A DNA stretch of 64,000 nucleotides from Halococcus salsus (GTDB lineage Archaea > Halobacteriota > Halobacteria > Halobacteriales > Halococcaceae), in contig NZ_JAAAJC010000006.1 in assembly GCF_009900715.1 (NCBI RefSeq), positions 76,916 to 140,915 on the forward strand, in the 5' to 3' direction. The notes beneath the pieces were generated by a model, which worked only from the letters and a program-made list of their open reading frames with translations, was not told the origin of the DNA and did no database searches. The position numbers and the translations under genes are program-made. This document shows, one piece after another, positions 34,942 to 44,379 of this stretch (the stretch's first letter is position 1; each line of letters starts with the position of its first letter).

Positions 34942-35775
34942 TCATCGGTCGATCCACGGTCGACCGGGGTCGAGGTCACGCGGTTCGGTTCGGAGCTGTG
35001 TGTAGGCGTGGGTGACGGTCGCGGTGCCGAAGACCGCCGCCGGGCCGCCGAAGCACACCCACGCGACCCACGCCACGGCCGGTCCGAAGAGCACGCCGAA
35101 GAGGGCGCGAACCACCACGAGGGGGACGATGGTGAGCGCGACGACCGCGACGCCGAGCCCGAGGAGCCGGAGGCGGTGGCCGCTGGCGACCCGCCAGCTC
35201 TCGTTCAGCGCGTCGACGAAGTTCCGGTTCTCGACCGCGATCTCCTGGCGCAGGAAGAAGAACGACGTCGCGAGGAACAGCGCCGCGACCGCCCCGCCGA
35301 CGACGACCGCGAGGATCCCGAGCACCCCGCCGAGCCCGACCAGAAACCAGACCGCGAGCCCGCCGACGATCCCGTTGAGCGTCGGGAGGACGAGCGGGCG
35401 CAGCCGGTCGCGGGTGAGACTCGTCGGGTCGGCGGCGAAGGTCCGAACCGCCACGAGCCGGAACACCTCCCGGAGAACGCCCGCGAGGACGACGAGCCCG
35501 CTCGCGACCGAGGCGGACACGCCGAGCGCGAGCGGTGTCGTGGCGTCGAGCGCGTCCACGACCGTCCGGACCTCGCTTGGCGTGAACCCCGTCTCGGCGG
35601 TGGGTCGGGTACGAAGGGTTTCGAGGGCCGGCTCGGCGGCGTCGCGGAGCAGGGTCTGGCCCCCGACCACGCCGACGACCCCGACGGCCGCGAACGCGAG
35701 GGCGAGCACCAGCCCGTCGCGCGAGGCGGTTCGCCTCGCTCCGGCGCGGATCGCGGCCCGGACCCCTACCGACAT
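34942..35775 (-). CDS. Polytopic membrane protein (DUF7847-like)
   Basis: A 277-residue protein with about six hydrophobic helices (near 22-42, 78-100, 128-150, 152-176, 205-228, 231-255). The central loop between helices 4 and 5 has the family-like R-N-F-V-D-A-L-N-E-S-W-R, reminiscent of glycerophosphoryl-diester-phosphodiesterase membrane-domain proteins. It is a recurrent haloarchaeal family (DUF7847 from memory) with unknown function. It starts with an amphipathic, Arg-rich segment. Confidence 0.65.
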   Translation of the reverse strand: MSVGVRAAIRAGARRTASRDGLVLALAFAAVGVVGVVGGQTLLRDAAEPALETLRTRPTAETGFTPSEVRTVVDALDATTPLALGVSASVASGLVVLAGVLREVFRLVAVRTFAADPTSLTRDRLRPLVLPTLNGIVGGLAVWFLVGLGGVLGILAVVVGGAVAALFLATSFFFLRQEIAVENRNFVDALNESWRVASGHRLRLLGLGVAVVALTIVPLVVVRALFGVLFGPAVAWVAWVCFGGPAAVFGTATVTHAYTQLRTEPRDLDPGRPWIDR

Positions 35776-35830
35776 GGTTTCGGCTTCCGGCTCGGGCTAT
35801 TAAAACGTTCCATCGTGCGACGCCGGCGGG

Positions 35831-36241
35831 TCAGGGCCAGTCGTCGCGTGTCTCGGGTTCCGGTTCCGGCTCGTCGTCGCCCTCGTCGAGCGTCCAGCCC
35901 GCGGCGTCGGCGGCGTCGGTGACCGCGAGGTACTCCCAGTCGACCTCGCCGGCGAGGTCGGCGTCGGCCTCGCCCGTACCGACGAAGACGTGGCGGTCGG
36001 TGTCGAACTGGTTCTTGACGTTCTCGAGGCTCTCGCGCCGACCGCGCGGCCCCGAGAAGAAGTCCTGGCGGATCCGGTTCTTGCGGGTGAAGTTCGTGAC
36101 GACGTAGGTGGGTTCGTCCGAGACCACCCCGATGTACTCGGTCCATCGCCGCGCGTCGGAGAACACCTCGGTGGGGTTCGCGAGCGCTTCGAGCGCGCCG
36201 AGATCGAACGCCAGCGTCATGTCGCCGCTGCCGCCTTCCAT
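35831..36241 (-). CDS. Small haloarchaeal protein (DUF7124-like)
   Basis: A 136-residue soluble protein. The N-terminal half includes L-A-F-D-L-G-A-L and A-R-R-W-T-E-Y-I-G-V-V-S-D; the centre is basic (T-R-K-N-R-I-R-Q-D-F-F) and the C-terminus strongly acidic. It resembles a family I recall as DUF7124. The ATG at 36241 was favoured over 36220 because a TATA-like GTTTTCC lies about 27 bases before it on the coding strand. Function unknown. Confidence 0.6.
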   Translation of the reverse strand: MEGGSGDMTLAFDLGALEALANPTEVFSDARRWTEYIGVVSDEPTYVVTNFTRKNRIRQDFFSGPRGRRESLENVKNQFDTDRHVFVGTGEADADLAGEVDWEYLAVTDAADAAGWTLDEGDDEPEPEPETRDDWP

Positions 36242-36296
36242 GGGCGGATTCGGGCCGGATACAGGAAAACGGCTTCGGTGTCGTGCCGGGGTCGCG

Positions 36297-37538
36297 TTAC
36301 TGGCCGGCGGGGGTCGCGAGCTTGTCGAGGTCGACCTCCGGCTCCATCAGGAGGTCCTTGCAGTCGCTGACGTCGCGCTCCTCGCGGATGAGTTTCTTGT
36401 ACTTGCTCTGTGGCGCGAGGTTCCCGATGAGGACGCCGCCGACGATCTTGCCGTCCTTGAGCGCGAGCCGTCGCCACTCGTCGTCGCCGAAGGAGGCCTC
36501 GACGGAGTCGTCGCCGATGGTGGGGTGGCCGAACGAGAGGAAGGGGAAGTCGAAGTGGGTGATAGAGTAGGAGGAGACCCACCGGAACTCGGCCTCGGGC
36601 TCGTCGGCGAGCATGTTCTTGCCCGCGATCGAGCCCTGCTCTTTCGCGCTGCCCCACGACCCGTTCTGGGCGTGCTCGCCCAGTATCACGTCGTAGAACC
36701 GGGTGAGGTCGCCCGCGGCGTAGACGTCCTCGACGGAGGTCCGCATGTGTTCGTCGACCACGACGCCCTCGTCGAGTTCGATGTCGGTCCCCTGGAGGAC
36801 CTCGAGGTTGAAGTCGAGGCCGATCGCGATCCCGACGAAGTCACAGTCGTAGGTCTCGCCGTCCGGGGCGACCGCGGCGGTGACGTGGCCCGCGTCGTCG
36901 ACCTCGAAGCTGTCGACCCCGCTGTCGAACACGGGAGTAACGTTCTTCTCCTCCAGCGCCTCGTGGATGATCCGCGCGCCCTCGGGCGAGAGCGCGTAGC
37001 GCCACCAGCACTCCCCGCGCATCAGGTAGTTGGCCTCGACCTCCTGGGCCCCGCAGATCGCCGCGAAGTCGATCCCGAGGAGTCCAGCACCGACCACGAC
37101 GCCCTTCTCGGCCTCGGTGATGTCGGCCTCGATCCCGCGGGCGTCCTCGAAGGTCCAGAAGTGGTGGATCCCCTCGGCGTCGCTGTTCTCGACGGGGAGC
37201 TGGGTCGGGGTGCCGCCGGTCGCGATGAGGAGCTTGTCGTAGTCGATGGTGTCGCCCTCGTGGGTCGTGAGGCTGTGGCCCTCGGTGTCGATGTCGGTGA
37301 CGAGGGTGTCGAGCCGGAGGTCGATGTCGCGGTCGTCGTACCAGCCGGGCTGGTGGATCGACATCGGGGCCTCGGGGAGCTTGCCCTTCGCGAACTCCTT
37401 GATCAGGATCCGGTTGTAGAGGGCTTCGCCCTCGTCGGTGATCACCGTGACGTCGGCGTCGGGGTCGCCCTCGCGGATGGTCTCGGCCGCGGAGCTCCCG
37501 GCGATCCCATCGCCGATGATTACGTACGAGGTAGGCAT
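36297..37538 (-). CDS. FAD-dependent NAD(P)H oxidoreductase
   Basis: A 413-residue two-dinucleotide-binding flavoprotein of the nitrite-reductase-like/rubredoxin-reductase (pyridine nucleotide-disulfide) group. The FAD motif is I-I-G-D-G-I-A-G-S-S-A-A near residue 7, with a GD-G in place of the usual GxGxxG first Gly-x-Gly spacing. The conserved T-G-G-T-P region is near 107. The NAD(P)-binding motif G-A-G-L-L-G-I-D-F near 150 is intact. A-A-G-D-L-T-R near 270 is the second FAD contact. It lacks an active-site CxxC. The electron acceptor is not evident from neighbours. Confidence 0.85.
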   Translation of the reverse strand: MPTSYVIIGDGIAGSSAAETIREGDPDADVTVITDEGEALYNRILIKEFAKGKLPEAPMSIHQPGWYDDRDIDLRLDTLVTDIDTEGHSLTTHEGDTIDYDKLLIATGGTPTQLPVENSDAEGIHHFWTFEDARGIEADITEAEKGVVVGAGLLGIDFAAICGAQEVEANYLMRGECWWRYALSPEGARIIHEALEEKNVTPVFDSGVDSFEVDDAGHVTAAVAPDGETYDCDFVGIAIGLDFNLEVLQGTDIELDEGVVVDEHMRTSVEDVYAAGDLTRFYDVILGEHAQNGSWGSAKEQGSIAGKNMLADEPEAEFRWVSSYSITHFDFPFLSFGHPTIGDDSVEASFGDDEWRRLALKDGKIVGGVLIGNLAPQSKYKKLIREERDVSDCKDLLMEPEVDLDKLATPAGQ

Positions 37539-37632
37539 AGGGGGAGTTCGGCGTCGGGGGTAATGTGAATTGCTATCTTCTCATCGTCCCGACGGACGGT
37601 GCGTTGATGTGTCTCGCGCCCCGAGGGTCGGC

Positions 37633-38226
37633 ATGAAACTCAACCAGACCATCCGACATTTCGCGGCGAAGCAGGCCCTCTCGACGCCCGTCGTCGGCGA
37701 GCTCGCGAGCCAGGGTCTCGTCCGGCTCCACACCGGCGTGTTCATGGACAAGGCCGATCCCGAGCACGCCGAGGAGCGCAAGGCTCACCTCGACGGGCTG
37801 TTCGACGCCACGATGGACACCTACCTCGCGGCGCTCCAGGAGGGCTTCACCGAGGCCGAGGCCCGCGAGGTCACCCACATCCAGGCCAACTTCGACTTCT
37901 ACAACCACGGCTGGGTCGAGATGATGGAGTTCCCCGTCGACGAGCTCGAGGAGCACCACGCCCGGTTCGGCGAGTTCTTCGATCGCTTCGGGATCACGGT
38001 CGAGGACCCGCTCGGCGCGTTCGCGCCCGCGGGCGGTCTCCCCGACGCCCCCGCGACCCCCGAGAAACTCGAGAACCCCGACCAGCCGAACGCCGTCGGG
38101 GGCTACGCCGACGAGACCTACGTCGACGGCCCGGACGGCGAGGTCCTCGTCGGCGGCGCGGACGACCCCGACGAGGTCGACGTCAGCGACGCGCCCGGCG
38201 TCACCCCCGACGACGTCGAGAACTGA
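37633..38226 (+). CDS. DUF6149-family protein
   Basis: A 197-residue protein matching my memory of haloarchaeal DUF6149. Its first 140 residues are helical (L-N-Q-T-I-R-H-F-A-A-K, then D-G-L-F-D-A-T-M-D-T-Y and E-V-T-H-I-Q-A-N-F-D-F-Y-N-H-G-W). Conserved His, Asn and Asp in that stretch could form a metal or ligand site. The last 55 residues are acidic and probably disordered. The ATG at 37633 was chosen over upstream in-frame starts because M-K-L-N-Q-T fits the family. Confidence 0.75.
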   Translation: MKLNQTIRHFAAKQALSTPVVGELASQGLVRLHTGVFMDKADPEHAEERKAHLDGLFDATMDTYLAALQEGFTEAEAREVTHIQANFDFYNHGWVEMMEFPVDELEEHHARFGEFFDRFGITVEDPLGAFAPAGGLPDAPATPEKLENPDQPNAVGGYADETYVDGPDGEVLVGGADDPDEVDVSDAPGVTPDDVEN

Positions 38227-38283
38227 CTGCTTTCCCTCCTCGCAGACCGCGGGCTTATCCCTCGGCCGATACAGGCACGGGAC

Positions 38284-38544
38284 ATGGACGACCCCCAACT
38301 CGGTCAGGCAACCATCGTCTACGACGACCCCAAAGAGGGGAAGATCGAGACCGTCATCGACAACGAGTTCATCGCGTACTTCGACGACCACTGGCTCGTG
38401 AAGGTCGGCGAGGACGGCGACGGCAACGACGTCGTCCGCCGGATCCCCAAAGAGCGCGTCCACTACGTCGAGCGCTCGGTCGAGGAGTTCCAGGACAAGA
38501 TCGACAAACTCGCCGACGAGGCGCAGGAACGGCTCCCGTTCTGA
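38284..38544 (+). CDS. Small conserved acidic protein
   Basis: An 86-residue protein with no signal or membrane segment. The first half looks like a small beta-sheet (A-T-I-V-Y-D-D, E-T-V-I-D-N-E-F-I-A-Y-F), the second half a helix (S-V-E-E-F-Q-D-K-I-D-K-L-A-D-E-A). I recognise no domain. It starts 57 bases after the DUF6149 gene on the same strand and is convergent with the next gene. Confidence 0.65.
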   Translation: MDDPQLGQATIVYDDPKEGKIETVIDNEFIAYFDDHWLVKVGEDGDGNDVVRRIPKERVHYVERSVEEFQDKIDKLADEAQERLPF

Positions 38545-38562
38545 ATCGGTCGAACCTCCTCC

Positions 38563-38991
38563 TCAGACCGCCGCTATCCACGCCCGATAGTCGGGCGCAC
38601 AGTCGTAGACGTCCTGGAACGCCCGATCCACGAACTCGGCCACGCGCGCGGGGTCCGTCCGCGCCGCGACCCGGAGATTGACCCCCTCGGCCTTCTCGGG
38701 TCGGGTGAGTTCGTCGACCCCGAAGTCGGCATACTCGTCGAGCAGCGCGTTCGCCCGATCGAGTTCGTCCTCGGTACAGTCGAGGTTCACCACGCCGTCG
38801 GCGAACTGGATCCAGGGGACGGGTTCGGGTTCGTCCTCGTCATCGCCCTCGTCCCCGGTGTCGGCGCTCGGGGGTTCGTCGGCCTCGACTTCGATCGTCA
38901 GAAACGGGCTGCCGCGTTCGTGGTGGGCAGCGATGGCGTCGACGAACAGCTCTCTCCTCCCTTCCTCGGTGTCGGCGTCGAATCGGGTCAT
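38563..38991 (-). CDS. Hypothetical acidic haloarchaeal protein
   Basis: A 142-residue soluble protein with an acidic low-complexity insert (about 42-60, mostly D/E/P). The N-terminal part ([15 protein letters not shown]) and the C-terminal part ([13 protein letters not shown]) are helical. I recall similar haloarchaeal proteins without an assigned function. The ATG at 38991 was preferred; longer in-frame extensions run through the adk upstream region. It is divergent from adk, 105 bases away. Confidence 0.6.
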   Translation of the reverse strand: MTRFDADTEEGRRELFVDAIAAHHERGSPFLTIEVEADEPPSADTGDEGDDEDEPEPVPWIQFADGVVNLDCTEDELDRANALLDEYADFGVDELTRPEKAEGVNLRVAARTDPARVAEFVDRAFQDVYDCAPDYRAWIAAV

Positions 38992-39067
38992 GGGCCGGTT
39001 TCGGTGGGTGCGCTGAAAAGCGGGGTGGAAGCGACGCGATGGGCAAACGGCGACGGTATCTACAAAC

Positions 39068-39076
39068 CTTTTAGGG
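39068..39076 (+). promoter_or_regulatory. TATA box for adk
   Basis: CTTTTAGGG centred about 25 bases before the adk ATG at 39097; a leaderless promoter for the adk-DUF106-cmk-cbf5 gene set is likely. Confidence 0.5.
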
Positions 39077-39096
39077 TGGCTTCCGAAGCGGGGGCC

Positions 39097-39735
39097 ATGA
39101 GCGAGAACCAACCCAACGTCCTGCTGCTCGGACCGCCGGGCGCGGGCAAGGGCACCCAGAGCACGAACGTCGCCGACGAGTACGACATCCCCCACGTCAC
39201 GACCGGCGACGCGCTCCGGGCGAACAGGGACATGGAGACCGAGTTCGGCACGCCCCGGGAGTTCATGGAGGCCGGCGAGCTCGTGCCCGATCCCGTGGTG
39301 AACGAGATCGTCGCGGAAGCGGTCTCGGAGTCCGAGGGCTACGTGCTCGATGGCTACCCGCGAAACGAGGAGCAGGCGGAGTACCTCGCGGACATCACCG
39401 CGCTCGACGTGGTCTGTCTGCTCGACGTCGACGAGTCCGTGGTGGTCGACCGGCTCACCGGCCGGCGGGTCTGCCCCGAGTGCGGCACGAACTACCACGT
39501 CGAGTTCAACCAGCCGGAGGAGGCGGGCGTCTGTGACGAGTGCGGTAGCGAGCTCGTCCAGCGCGACGACGACACCGAGGAGACGGTCAAGGACCGGCTG
39601 GAGGTCTACCACGAGAGCACCGAGCCCGTGATCGAGTACTACCGTGAGGCGGGCGTCCTCGAAACGGTCGACGGCGAGGGCTCCCCCGAGGAGGTCTGGG
39701 AGGAGCTTCGGACGACGATCGACGCCGCGGTCTGA
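39097..39735 (+). CDS. adk: Adenylate kinase
   Basis: A 212-residue bacterial-type adenylate kinase (ATP + AMP to 2 ADP). The P-loop G-P-P-G-A-G-K-G-T is at residues 12-20, the AMP-binding D-G-Y-P-R-N near 88. The LID carries a four-cysteine zinc site (C-P-E-C-G ... C-D-E-C-G, about 128-151). It opens the adk-DUF106-cmk-cbf5 series, an order that in archaea normally follows the ribosomal-protein/secY operon. Confidence 0.95.
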   Translation: MSENQPNVLLLGPPGAGKGTQSTNVADEYDIPHVTTGDALRANRDMETEFGTPREFMEAGELVPDPVVNEIVAEAVSESEGYVLDGYPRNEEQAEYLADITALDVVCLLDVDESVVVDRLTGRRVCPECGTNYHVEFNQPEEAGVCDECGSELVQRDDDTEETVKDRLEVYHESTEPVIEYYREAGVLETVDGEGSPEEVWEELRTTIDAAV

Positions 39736-39798
39736 GCGGGTTCGGCGGCCACACGCGAAGTAAAAGGTTGATTAGGCCGCATACCCGATTGGACGGAA

Positions 39799-40758
39799 AT
39801 GGGACGAACAGGCGAGAAAGTACGCTCGCTGGTGGCCGAGGACCCGGCGTTCGCCGAGGCGCTCACCGTGGTGCTCGAGCGGGCCGGGCACACGGACGAC
39901 GACCCCGAGCCCGACGGCGGCAGCGCACGGCCGCACACGGTGCAGTGGGGTGACGTCAGCGACGAACTCACCTCGGGACAGTGGGGGCGGCTCATCGAGA
40001 ACGGGATCCTCCACGACGCCGACGGCGACGGGTTCGCGGTCTCCAACCCCGCCGAGATCCGCGACGCGCTCGGCGACGACGCCGTGGACACGTCGGCTGA
40101 CGACGACGACGATTCGAGCTGGACGAAGTACGACAAGCTCGCGGCGGTCGGCGCGGTCGCCCTCCTGCCCTCCTACTACTTCGACCCGCTGCGGAACGCG
40201 GTCGGCGGGACCGCCGACCTCGTGCTCGGCCCGTTCGACCTGATCCTGCCGTTCTACGCCGTGATCTTCGTGCTCTCGGTGCTCACCGGGCTCTACACCG
40301 TGCTCTTTCAGTCCGCGCTCATGGACACCGACCAGATGGGTGACATCCAGGAGCGGATGAGCGACATCCAGGAACGTCAGAAGGACGCACGCGAGCGCGG
40401 CGACGACGCGGCGCTCGAACGCATCCAGCAGGAGCAGATGGACGCGATGGGCGACCAGCTCGGGATGTTCAAGCTGATGTTCCGGCCGATGGTCTGGATC
40501 ATGCTGGTGACGATCCCGGCGTTCGTCTGGATGTACTGGAAGCTCGGGGTTCACGGCGGTGGTGGGATCGAGCACATCGCCCAGGGCGAACGCCACATCG
40601 TCATGCCGATGATCGGCCGGATGGCGTGGACGGGTGCGGAGGGTCGAATCCTTGGGCTGCTCCCGGTCTGGCTCGCCTGGTACTTCATCTGCTCGTTCGC
40701 CTTCCGACTGGTGATCCAGAAGACGCTCAACCTCCAGACCACCCCGCAGACGGGCTGA
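39799..40758 (+). CDS. DUF106/EMC3-TMCO1-type membrane protein insertase
   Basis: A 319-residue membrane protein of the DUF106 family, the archaeal branch of the Oxa1/YidC/EMC3 insertases. The first 110 residues are acidic and soluble. Three helices of the core are visible (about 118-135, 148-175 and 230-255), with a cytosolic coiled coil between them ([15 protein letters not shown]). A last hydrophobic segment is near 285-305. It probably helps insert membrane proteins, consistent with its usual position beside secY-linked genes. It sits 63 bases after adk. Confidence 0.9.
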   Translation: MGRTGEKVRSLVAEDPAFAEALTVVLERAGHTDDDPEPDGGSARPHTVQWGDVSDELTSGQWGRLIENGILHDADGDGFAVSNPAEIRDALGDDAVDTSADDDDDSSWTKYDKLAAVGAVALLPSYYFDPLRNAVGGTADLVLGPFDLILPFYAVIFVLSVLTGLYTVLFQSALMDTDQMGDIQERMSDIQERQKDARERGDDAALERIQQEQMDAMGDQLGMFKLMFRPMVWIMLVTIPAFVWMYWKLGVHGGGGIEHIAQGERHIVMPMIGRMAWTGAEGRILGLLPVWLAWYFICSFAFRLVIQKTLNLQTTPQTG

Positions 40759-40802
40759 CCCAGGACGCAATCCCTTTGTATCGGGCCGGTCCGATGGTTT
40801 TC

Positions 40803-41378
40803 ATGTTTGTTACCATCTCCGGACCGGCGGGCGTCGGGAAATCCACTACGGCCGCCACGCTCGCCGAGGCGCTCGGTTACGACCACGTCTCCGGCGGCGA
40901 CATCTTTCGAGAGGTCGCCGCCGAACGGGGGCTGACGGCGCTCGAACTCAACCGGCAGGCCGAGGAGGACGACGCGATCGACCGGGCGCTCGACCGCCGC
41001 CAACGCGCGGTCGCCGCCGAGCGCGACGAGGTCGTGCTCGAATCCCGGCTCGCGGGCTGGATGGCGGGCGAGCACGCCGACCTCAAGATCTGGCTCGACG
41101 CGCCGCTCGACGTTCGTGCCACCCGGATCGCCGACCGCGAGGACAAACCGCTGGCGACCGCCCGCGAGGAGACCGAGGCCCGGGCCGAGAGCGAGGCGAA
41201 GCGGTATCGGGAGTACTACGGGATCGATTTCGACGACCACTCGATCTACGACCTCTCGGTGAGCACCGCCCGATGGAGCCCGGAGGCCGTCTCGCGGGTG
41301 CTCGGCGAGGCGTGTGCCGCCTACGACCCCGCGGCTGACGAGGGCGGGGTCGAAGTCGACGTCGCGTACGACCTGTGA
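40803..41378 (+). CDS. cmk: Cytidylate kinase
   Basis: A 191-residue archaeal-type (d)CMP kinase. The P-loop G-P-A-G-V-G-K-S-T is at residues 7-15. S-G-G-D-I-F-R follows near 31, and the LID arginines R-I-A-D-R-E-D-K-P near 108-116. The ATG at 40803 (M-F-V-T-I-S-G) was chosen over one nine bases upstream. Its stop overlaps the cbf5 start (TGATG), so the two are translationally coupled. Confidence 0.92.
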   Translation: MFVTISGPAGVGKSTTAATLAEALGYDHVSGGDIFREVAAERGLTALELNRQAEEDDAIDRALDRRQRAVAAERDEVVLESRLAGWMAGEHADLKIWLDAPLDVRATRIADREDKPLATAREETEARAESEAKRYREYYGIDFDDHSIYDLSVSTARWSPEAVSRVLGEACAAYDPAADEGGVEVDVAYDL

Positions 41379-42250
41379 TGCGGGGTTCGCCCACCGAGCG
41401 CACGCCCGCGGCGAACCGGTCGTTCGGGGTCGTCAACCTCGACAAACCACCGGGACCCTCAGCCCACCAGGTCACCGGCTGGGTTCGCGACCTCGTCGGG
41501 GTCGACCGCGCCGCCCACGCCGGCACCCTCGACCCGAAAGTCACGGGCTGCCTCCCGATCCTGCTCGGCGACGCCACCCGGATGGCCCAGGTCTTCCTCG
41601 AAGGCGACAAGGAGTACGTCGCGGTGCTCGAACTCCACAAACCGGCCCCCGCGAACGTCGAGAACGTTCTCGCCGAATTCGAGGGCCCGATATACCAGAA
41701 ACCCCCCAAGAAGAGCGCCGTCGCCCGTCGGCTCCGAGTCCGGGAGATCTACGACCTCACGCCGGTCGAGATCGAAGACCGCCGGATCCTCCTCAAGATT
41801 CGCTGCGAGAGCGGGACCTACGTCAGGAAGCTGTGTCACGACCTCGGCCTCGCGCTCGGCACCGGTGGCCACATGGGCGACCTCCGGCGAACCTCGACGA
41901 CGCCGTTCGACGACACGACGCTCGTGAGCCTCCACGACCTCGCCGACGCGCTCGCGTTCGCCGATGAGGGCGACCCGGAACCCCTCTCCGAGGCCGTCCG
42001 GCCGGCCGAACGCGCGCTCACCCACCTCCCGCGGGTGACGATCGCCGAGAACGCCGCCCGGGAGGTCGCCGAGGGCGCGCCGGTGTACGCGCCCGGCGTG
42101 CTGGACGTCGAGAACATCAATCCCGAGGACGACGAACCGCTGGTCGCCTGCTACACGCCCGACGGGGCGGCGGTCTGTCTCGGTCGATTCGTGGGCGACC
42201 CCGAGGCCGACTCGGAGACCGTCGTCGACCTCGAACGCGTTTTGATTTGA
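41378..42250 (+). CDS. cbf5: Pseudouridine synthase Cbf5/TruB
   Basis: A 290-residue catalytic subunit of the H/ACA guide-RNA pseudouridylation complex (with Nop10, Gar1 and L7Ae), also able to modify tRNA U55 in archaea. The catalytic Asp52 lies in H-A-G-T-L-D-P-K-V-T-G. K-P-P-K-K-S-A-V near 107 and R-C-E-S-G-T-Y-V-R-K near 142 are conserved Cbf5 motifs. The C-terminal PUA domain covers about 215-285. The start overlaps cmk's stop by one base. Confidence 0.93.
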   Translation: MRGSPTERTPAANRSFGVVNLDKPPGPSAHQVTGWVRDLVGVDRAAHAGTLDPKVTGCLPILLGDATRMAQVFLEGDKEYVAVLELHKPAPANVENVLAEFEGPIYQKPPKKSAVARRLRVREIYDLTPVEIEDRRILLKIRCESGTYVRKLCHDLGLALGTGGHMGDLRRTSTTPFDDTTLVSLHDLADALAFADEGDPEPLSEAVRPAERALTHLPRVTIAENAAREVAEGAPVYAPGVLDVENINPEDDEPLVACYTPDGAAVCLGRFVGDPEADSETVVDLERVLI

Positions 42251-42308
42251 CTCGGTGAGCGTGTCGTGCCGGCTCGTCGGCGGGCCGGGTTTCCGTCGAC
42301 CGCCGTGA

Positions 42309-42611
42309 TCACTCCGACGAGGGGTTCCCCGTCTCGTCGATCCGCTCGTCGTACTTTTCGAGGGTCCGTTCGAGCGCCTCGCCGGCGTCGATATCGGCGG
42401 CGTTCGCGATCTGCAACAGGGTAAACATGGTGTCGCCGAGTTCCTCCTCGGTTATCCCGATCTCCTCCGGTCGTTCCCCGTACCCCGTCGTCTCGACAGC
42501 GTCCTCGGCCATCTCCCCGATCTCCTCGACCATGGTCAGCAACCGGAACTCGAGGCTCGTCTCGATATCGTGTCTGTCCACGAACGCCGCTACCTCCCGC
42601 TGTTCGTCCAT
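42309..42611 (-). CDS. MazG-like nucleotide pyrophosphohydrolase
   Basis: A 100-residue helical protein with the MazG/dUTPase-like metal-binding pattern: L-L-T-M-V-E-E-I-G-E-M near residue 25-35 and E-E-L-G-D-T-M-F-T-L-L near 56-66, providing ExxE and ExxD acidic pairs. It probably cleaves non-canonical nucleoside triphosphates as house-cleaning. It is a single-domain, short version. It is convergent with cbf5 and next to the MscS gene on the same strand. Confidence 0.8.
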   Translation of the reverse strand: MDEQREVAAFVDRHDIETSLEFRLLTMVEEIGEMAEDAVETTGYGERPEEIGITEEELGDTMFTLLQIANAADIDAGEALERTLEKYDERIDETGNPSSE

Positions 42612-42675
42612 GGGTCTCCCTCTAACGTGAGTCGCAATAGTCTTCCGTCCCTTCGGTACCGGAGTGGTAGTTCGG

Positions 42676-43593
42676 TCAGTCGTCGGCGCTCGCTCGGTTC
42701 ACTTCGATGGGATCGTCGACGGCGACCGCACCGGTGAGTTCGGTGTAGGGGTAGGGCATGTCGATCCCCTCGTCGTCGAAGCGCTCCTTCACGGCCTGGA
42801 CCCACGCCGAGAGCGTGTGGACGTACTTCCCGCGCGAGGGGTCGTCGATGTGGGCACGCGCGGTCAGCCCCACCGCCGAATCACCGAGTTCGGTGAGGAT
42901 CACGTCGGGTTCGGGTTCGCCCTTGATGTTCTCGACCGTCGCGGCCTCCTGGAGGATGATCTTCTTCGCCTGCTCGATGTCGTCGTCGTAGCCGATGCCG
43001 AAGGTGAACGGAACCCGGAGGCGGTCGTTGGCGACGGGGTTGGTGACCGCGTTGTCGGCGAGTTCGGAGTTGGGCACGGTGATCAGTTCGTTGTCGAAGG
43101 TCTCGAGTTTGGTGACGCGGAGCCGGATCTCCTGGACGACGCCCGACTTCGTGCCGTCGCCCGAGGGCCACTCGATCCAGTCGCCGGTCTGGAAGGGCTT
43201 GTCGCGGAGGATGAACACGCCCGCGACGAAGTTACCGATGAGGTCCTGGGCGGCGAACCCGAGTGCCAACGCGAGCGCACCGGCCAGCGTCGCGAAGGCC
43301 GCGAGCACGGTCCCGAACCCCGCGATCGTCGCCGCGAGCGCGAGCGCGGCGAACAGCGCGAGCGCCCCCGCGATCCGGCCGCCGAGCCCGACGACCGTCC
43401 CGTCGAACCCACGGACTTCGAGCGCACGCTTCGTCACCCTGGTCAGCACGAACTTGGCGACCGGGTAGATGACGACGAACGCCACGACGAACAGCACCAC
43501 CGTGGTCGCGGCGCTCACGATCGCGTCGCCGTACTGGTTCACGAACTGCTGGGGCGTGGTCGGGAGACCCTGCTGGAGGACCGTCGGGTGCAT
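42676..43593 (-). CDS. MscS-family mechanosensitive channel
   Basis: A 305-residue small-conductance mechanosensitive channel. Three N-terminal helices are visible (about 26-48, 66-92 and 95-115, the last being the Gly/Ala-rich pore helix TM3). The cytoplasmic beta domain follows (about 118-180; F-I-L-R-D-K-P-F-Q-T-G-D-W-I), then the alpha/beta cage region to about 280. It opens when osmotic downshock stretches the membrane. The start codon is 140 bases from tRNA-Pro on the other strand. Confidence 0.9.
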   Translation of the reverse strand: MHPTVLQQGLPTTPQQFVNQYGDAIVSAATTVVLFVVAFVVIYPVAKFVLTRVTKRALEVRGFDGTVVGLGGRIAGALALFAALALAATIAGFGTVLAAFATLAGALALALGFAAQDLIGNFVAGVFILRDKPFQTGDWIEWPSGDGTKSGVVQEIRLRVTKLETFDNELITVPNSELADNAVTNPVANDRLRVPFTFGIGYDDDIEQAKKIILQEAATVENIKGEPEPDVILTELGDSAVGLTARAHIDDPSRGKYVHTLSAWVQAVKERFDDEGIDMPYPYTELTGAVAVDDPIEVNRASADD

Positions 43594-43701
43594 CGTTCGA
43601 ATCGACAGCCGAGTCGGTTATGAAACCATCGCCGGCGTCCACCGATTCGACACGGCCGCCCATTCCGGACCCCGTGGCTCCCGCGTGCGCGAAACGAAGG
43701 G

Positions 43702-43709
43702 CTTAATCC
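43702..43709 (+). promoter_or_regulatory. TATA box for tRNA-Pro
   Basis: CTTAATCC lies about 29 bases before the first base of the tRNA. Confidence 0.45.
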
Positions 43710-43733
43710 ACGAGCCGGCGTCGGTCGAAACGC

Positions 43734-43806
43734 GGGACCGTGGGGTAGCTTGGTATCCTCGGCGCATGGGGTGCGTCGGACTCGTGTTCGAATCACGACG
43801 GTCCCA
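43734..43806 (+). tRNA. tRNA-Pro (anticodon GGG)
   Basis: The cloverleaf folds well: acceptor GGGACCG pairs with CGGTCCC; the D arm contains GGGTAGCTTGGTATCCT; the anticodon stem GGCGC/GCGTC encloses ATGGGGT with anticodon GGG; the T arm is TCGTG-TTCGAAT-CACGA; the discriminator is A. CCA is not encoded. There is no intron. A repeat copy begins two bases after the tRNA. Confidence 0.93.
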
Positions 43807-43808
43807 TT

Positions 43809-44040
43809 CCACCTTTTGCTGCGCTCCGTTCGCTTCGCTCACTTCGCTGGCAAAATGTGGATCAAAAGCACGTCGGGTTCCCTCCGGTCACCCTCGCGCC
43901 CGCTCACTCGCTGCGCTCGTTCGCGGTGGGATCACTCACAACTCCGCGCCGCAACCGCACAGCACCGCCGCCGGCCCTCGGCTCGCGCCTGCGGCGCTCG
44001 CCGAGACGCCAGGCCCGTACCGCTACTGCGGGGTTCCAAC
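43809..44040 (+). repeat. Modular intergenic repeat, copy C (after tRNA-Pro)
   Basis: Starts with CCACCTTTTGC (43809-43819) and reaches GCAAAATGTGG (43850-43860) plus ATCAAAAG. Positions 43871-43973 are identical at 102 of 103 bases to 44764-44866 in copy D. The second module seen in the other copies (GCCGAAGCCCTC ... CGCCCTTCATCC) is absent or truncated here. The element ends at the stop of the minus-strand toxin gene. Confidence 0.85.
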
Positions 44041-44379
44041 TCACAGCCAGTTTTCCAACCACACCAGCTGGTTCGCCAGTTCGTCGGCCGTAAAGAACCG
44101 GTCGACACGGTCGATCGCGACGGCGAACTCGCTCGGGGACGGATTCGGCGTAGTGTAGACGACGATTCCGGCATGATCGGTCTCGTCACCGAGTTCGACG
44201 AAATCGCGGTCGTTCGTGAGAACGACGAGCCCGTCCCGTCCACAATCACCGAGTAGTTCCTCGTCGACCGACTCCCGACCGTAGCGTTCCTGCGCGGTAA
44301 CGACGGTGTACCCGTTCGACCGGAGCGTCGACGTGACGGCGCTCGGAACGTGTTCGTCCACGAAAAAGCGAAGCGTCAC
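44041..44379 (-). CDS. DUF5615-family PIN-like toxin (VapC45-like)
   Basis: A 112-residue PIN-like putative ribonuclease, partner of the DUF433 antitoxin upstream. The N-terminal F-V-D-E-H-V-P at residues 6-12 is the DUF5615 hallmark; V-L-T-N-D-R-D-F-V-E-L near 53-63 supplies the next acidic residues. The start overlaps the antitoxin stop by four bases (ATGA). In such pairs the toxin cleaves RNA and the complex represses its own promoter. Base composition is less GC-rich than its neighbours, which fits acquisition. Confidence 0.85.
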   Translation of the reverse strand: MTLRFFVDEHVPSAVTSTLRSNGYTVVTAQERYGRESVDEELLGDCGRDGLVVLTNDRDFVELGDETDHAGIVVYTTPNPSPSEFAVAIDRVDRFFTADELANQLVWLENWL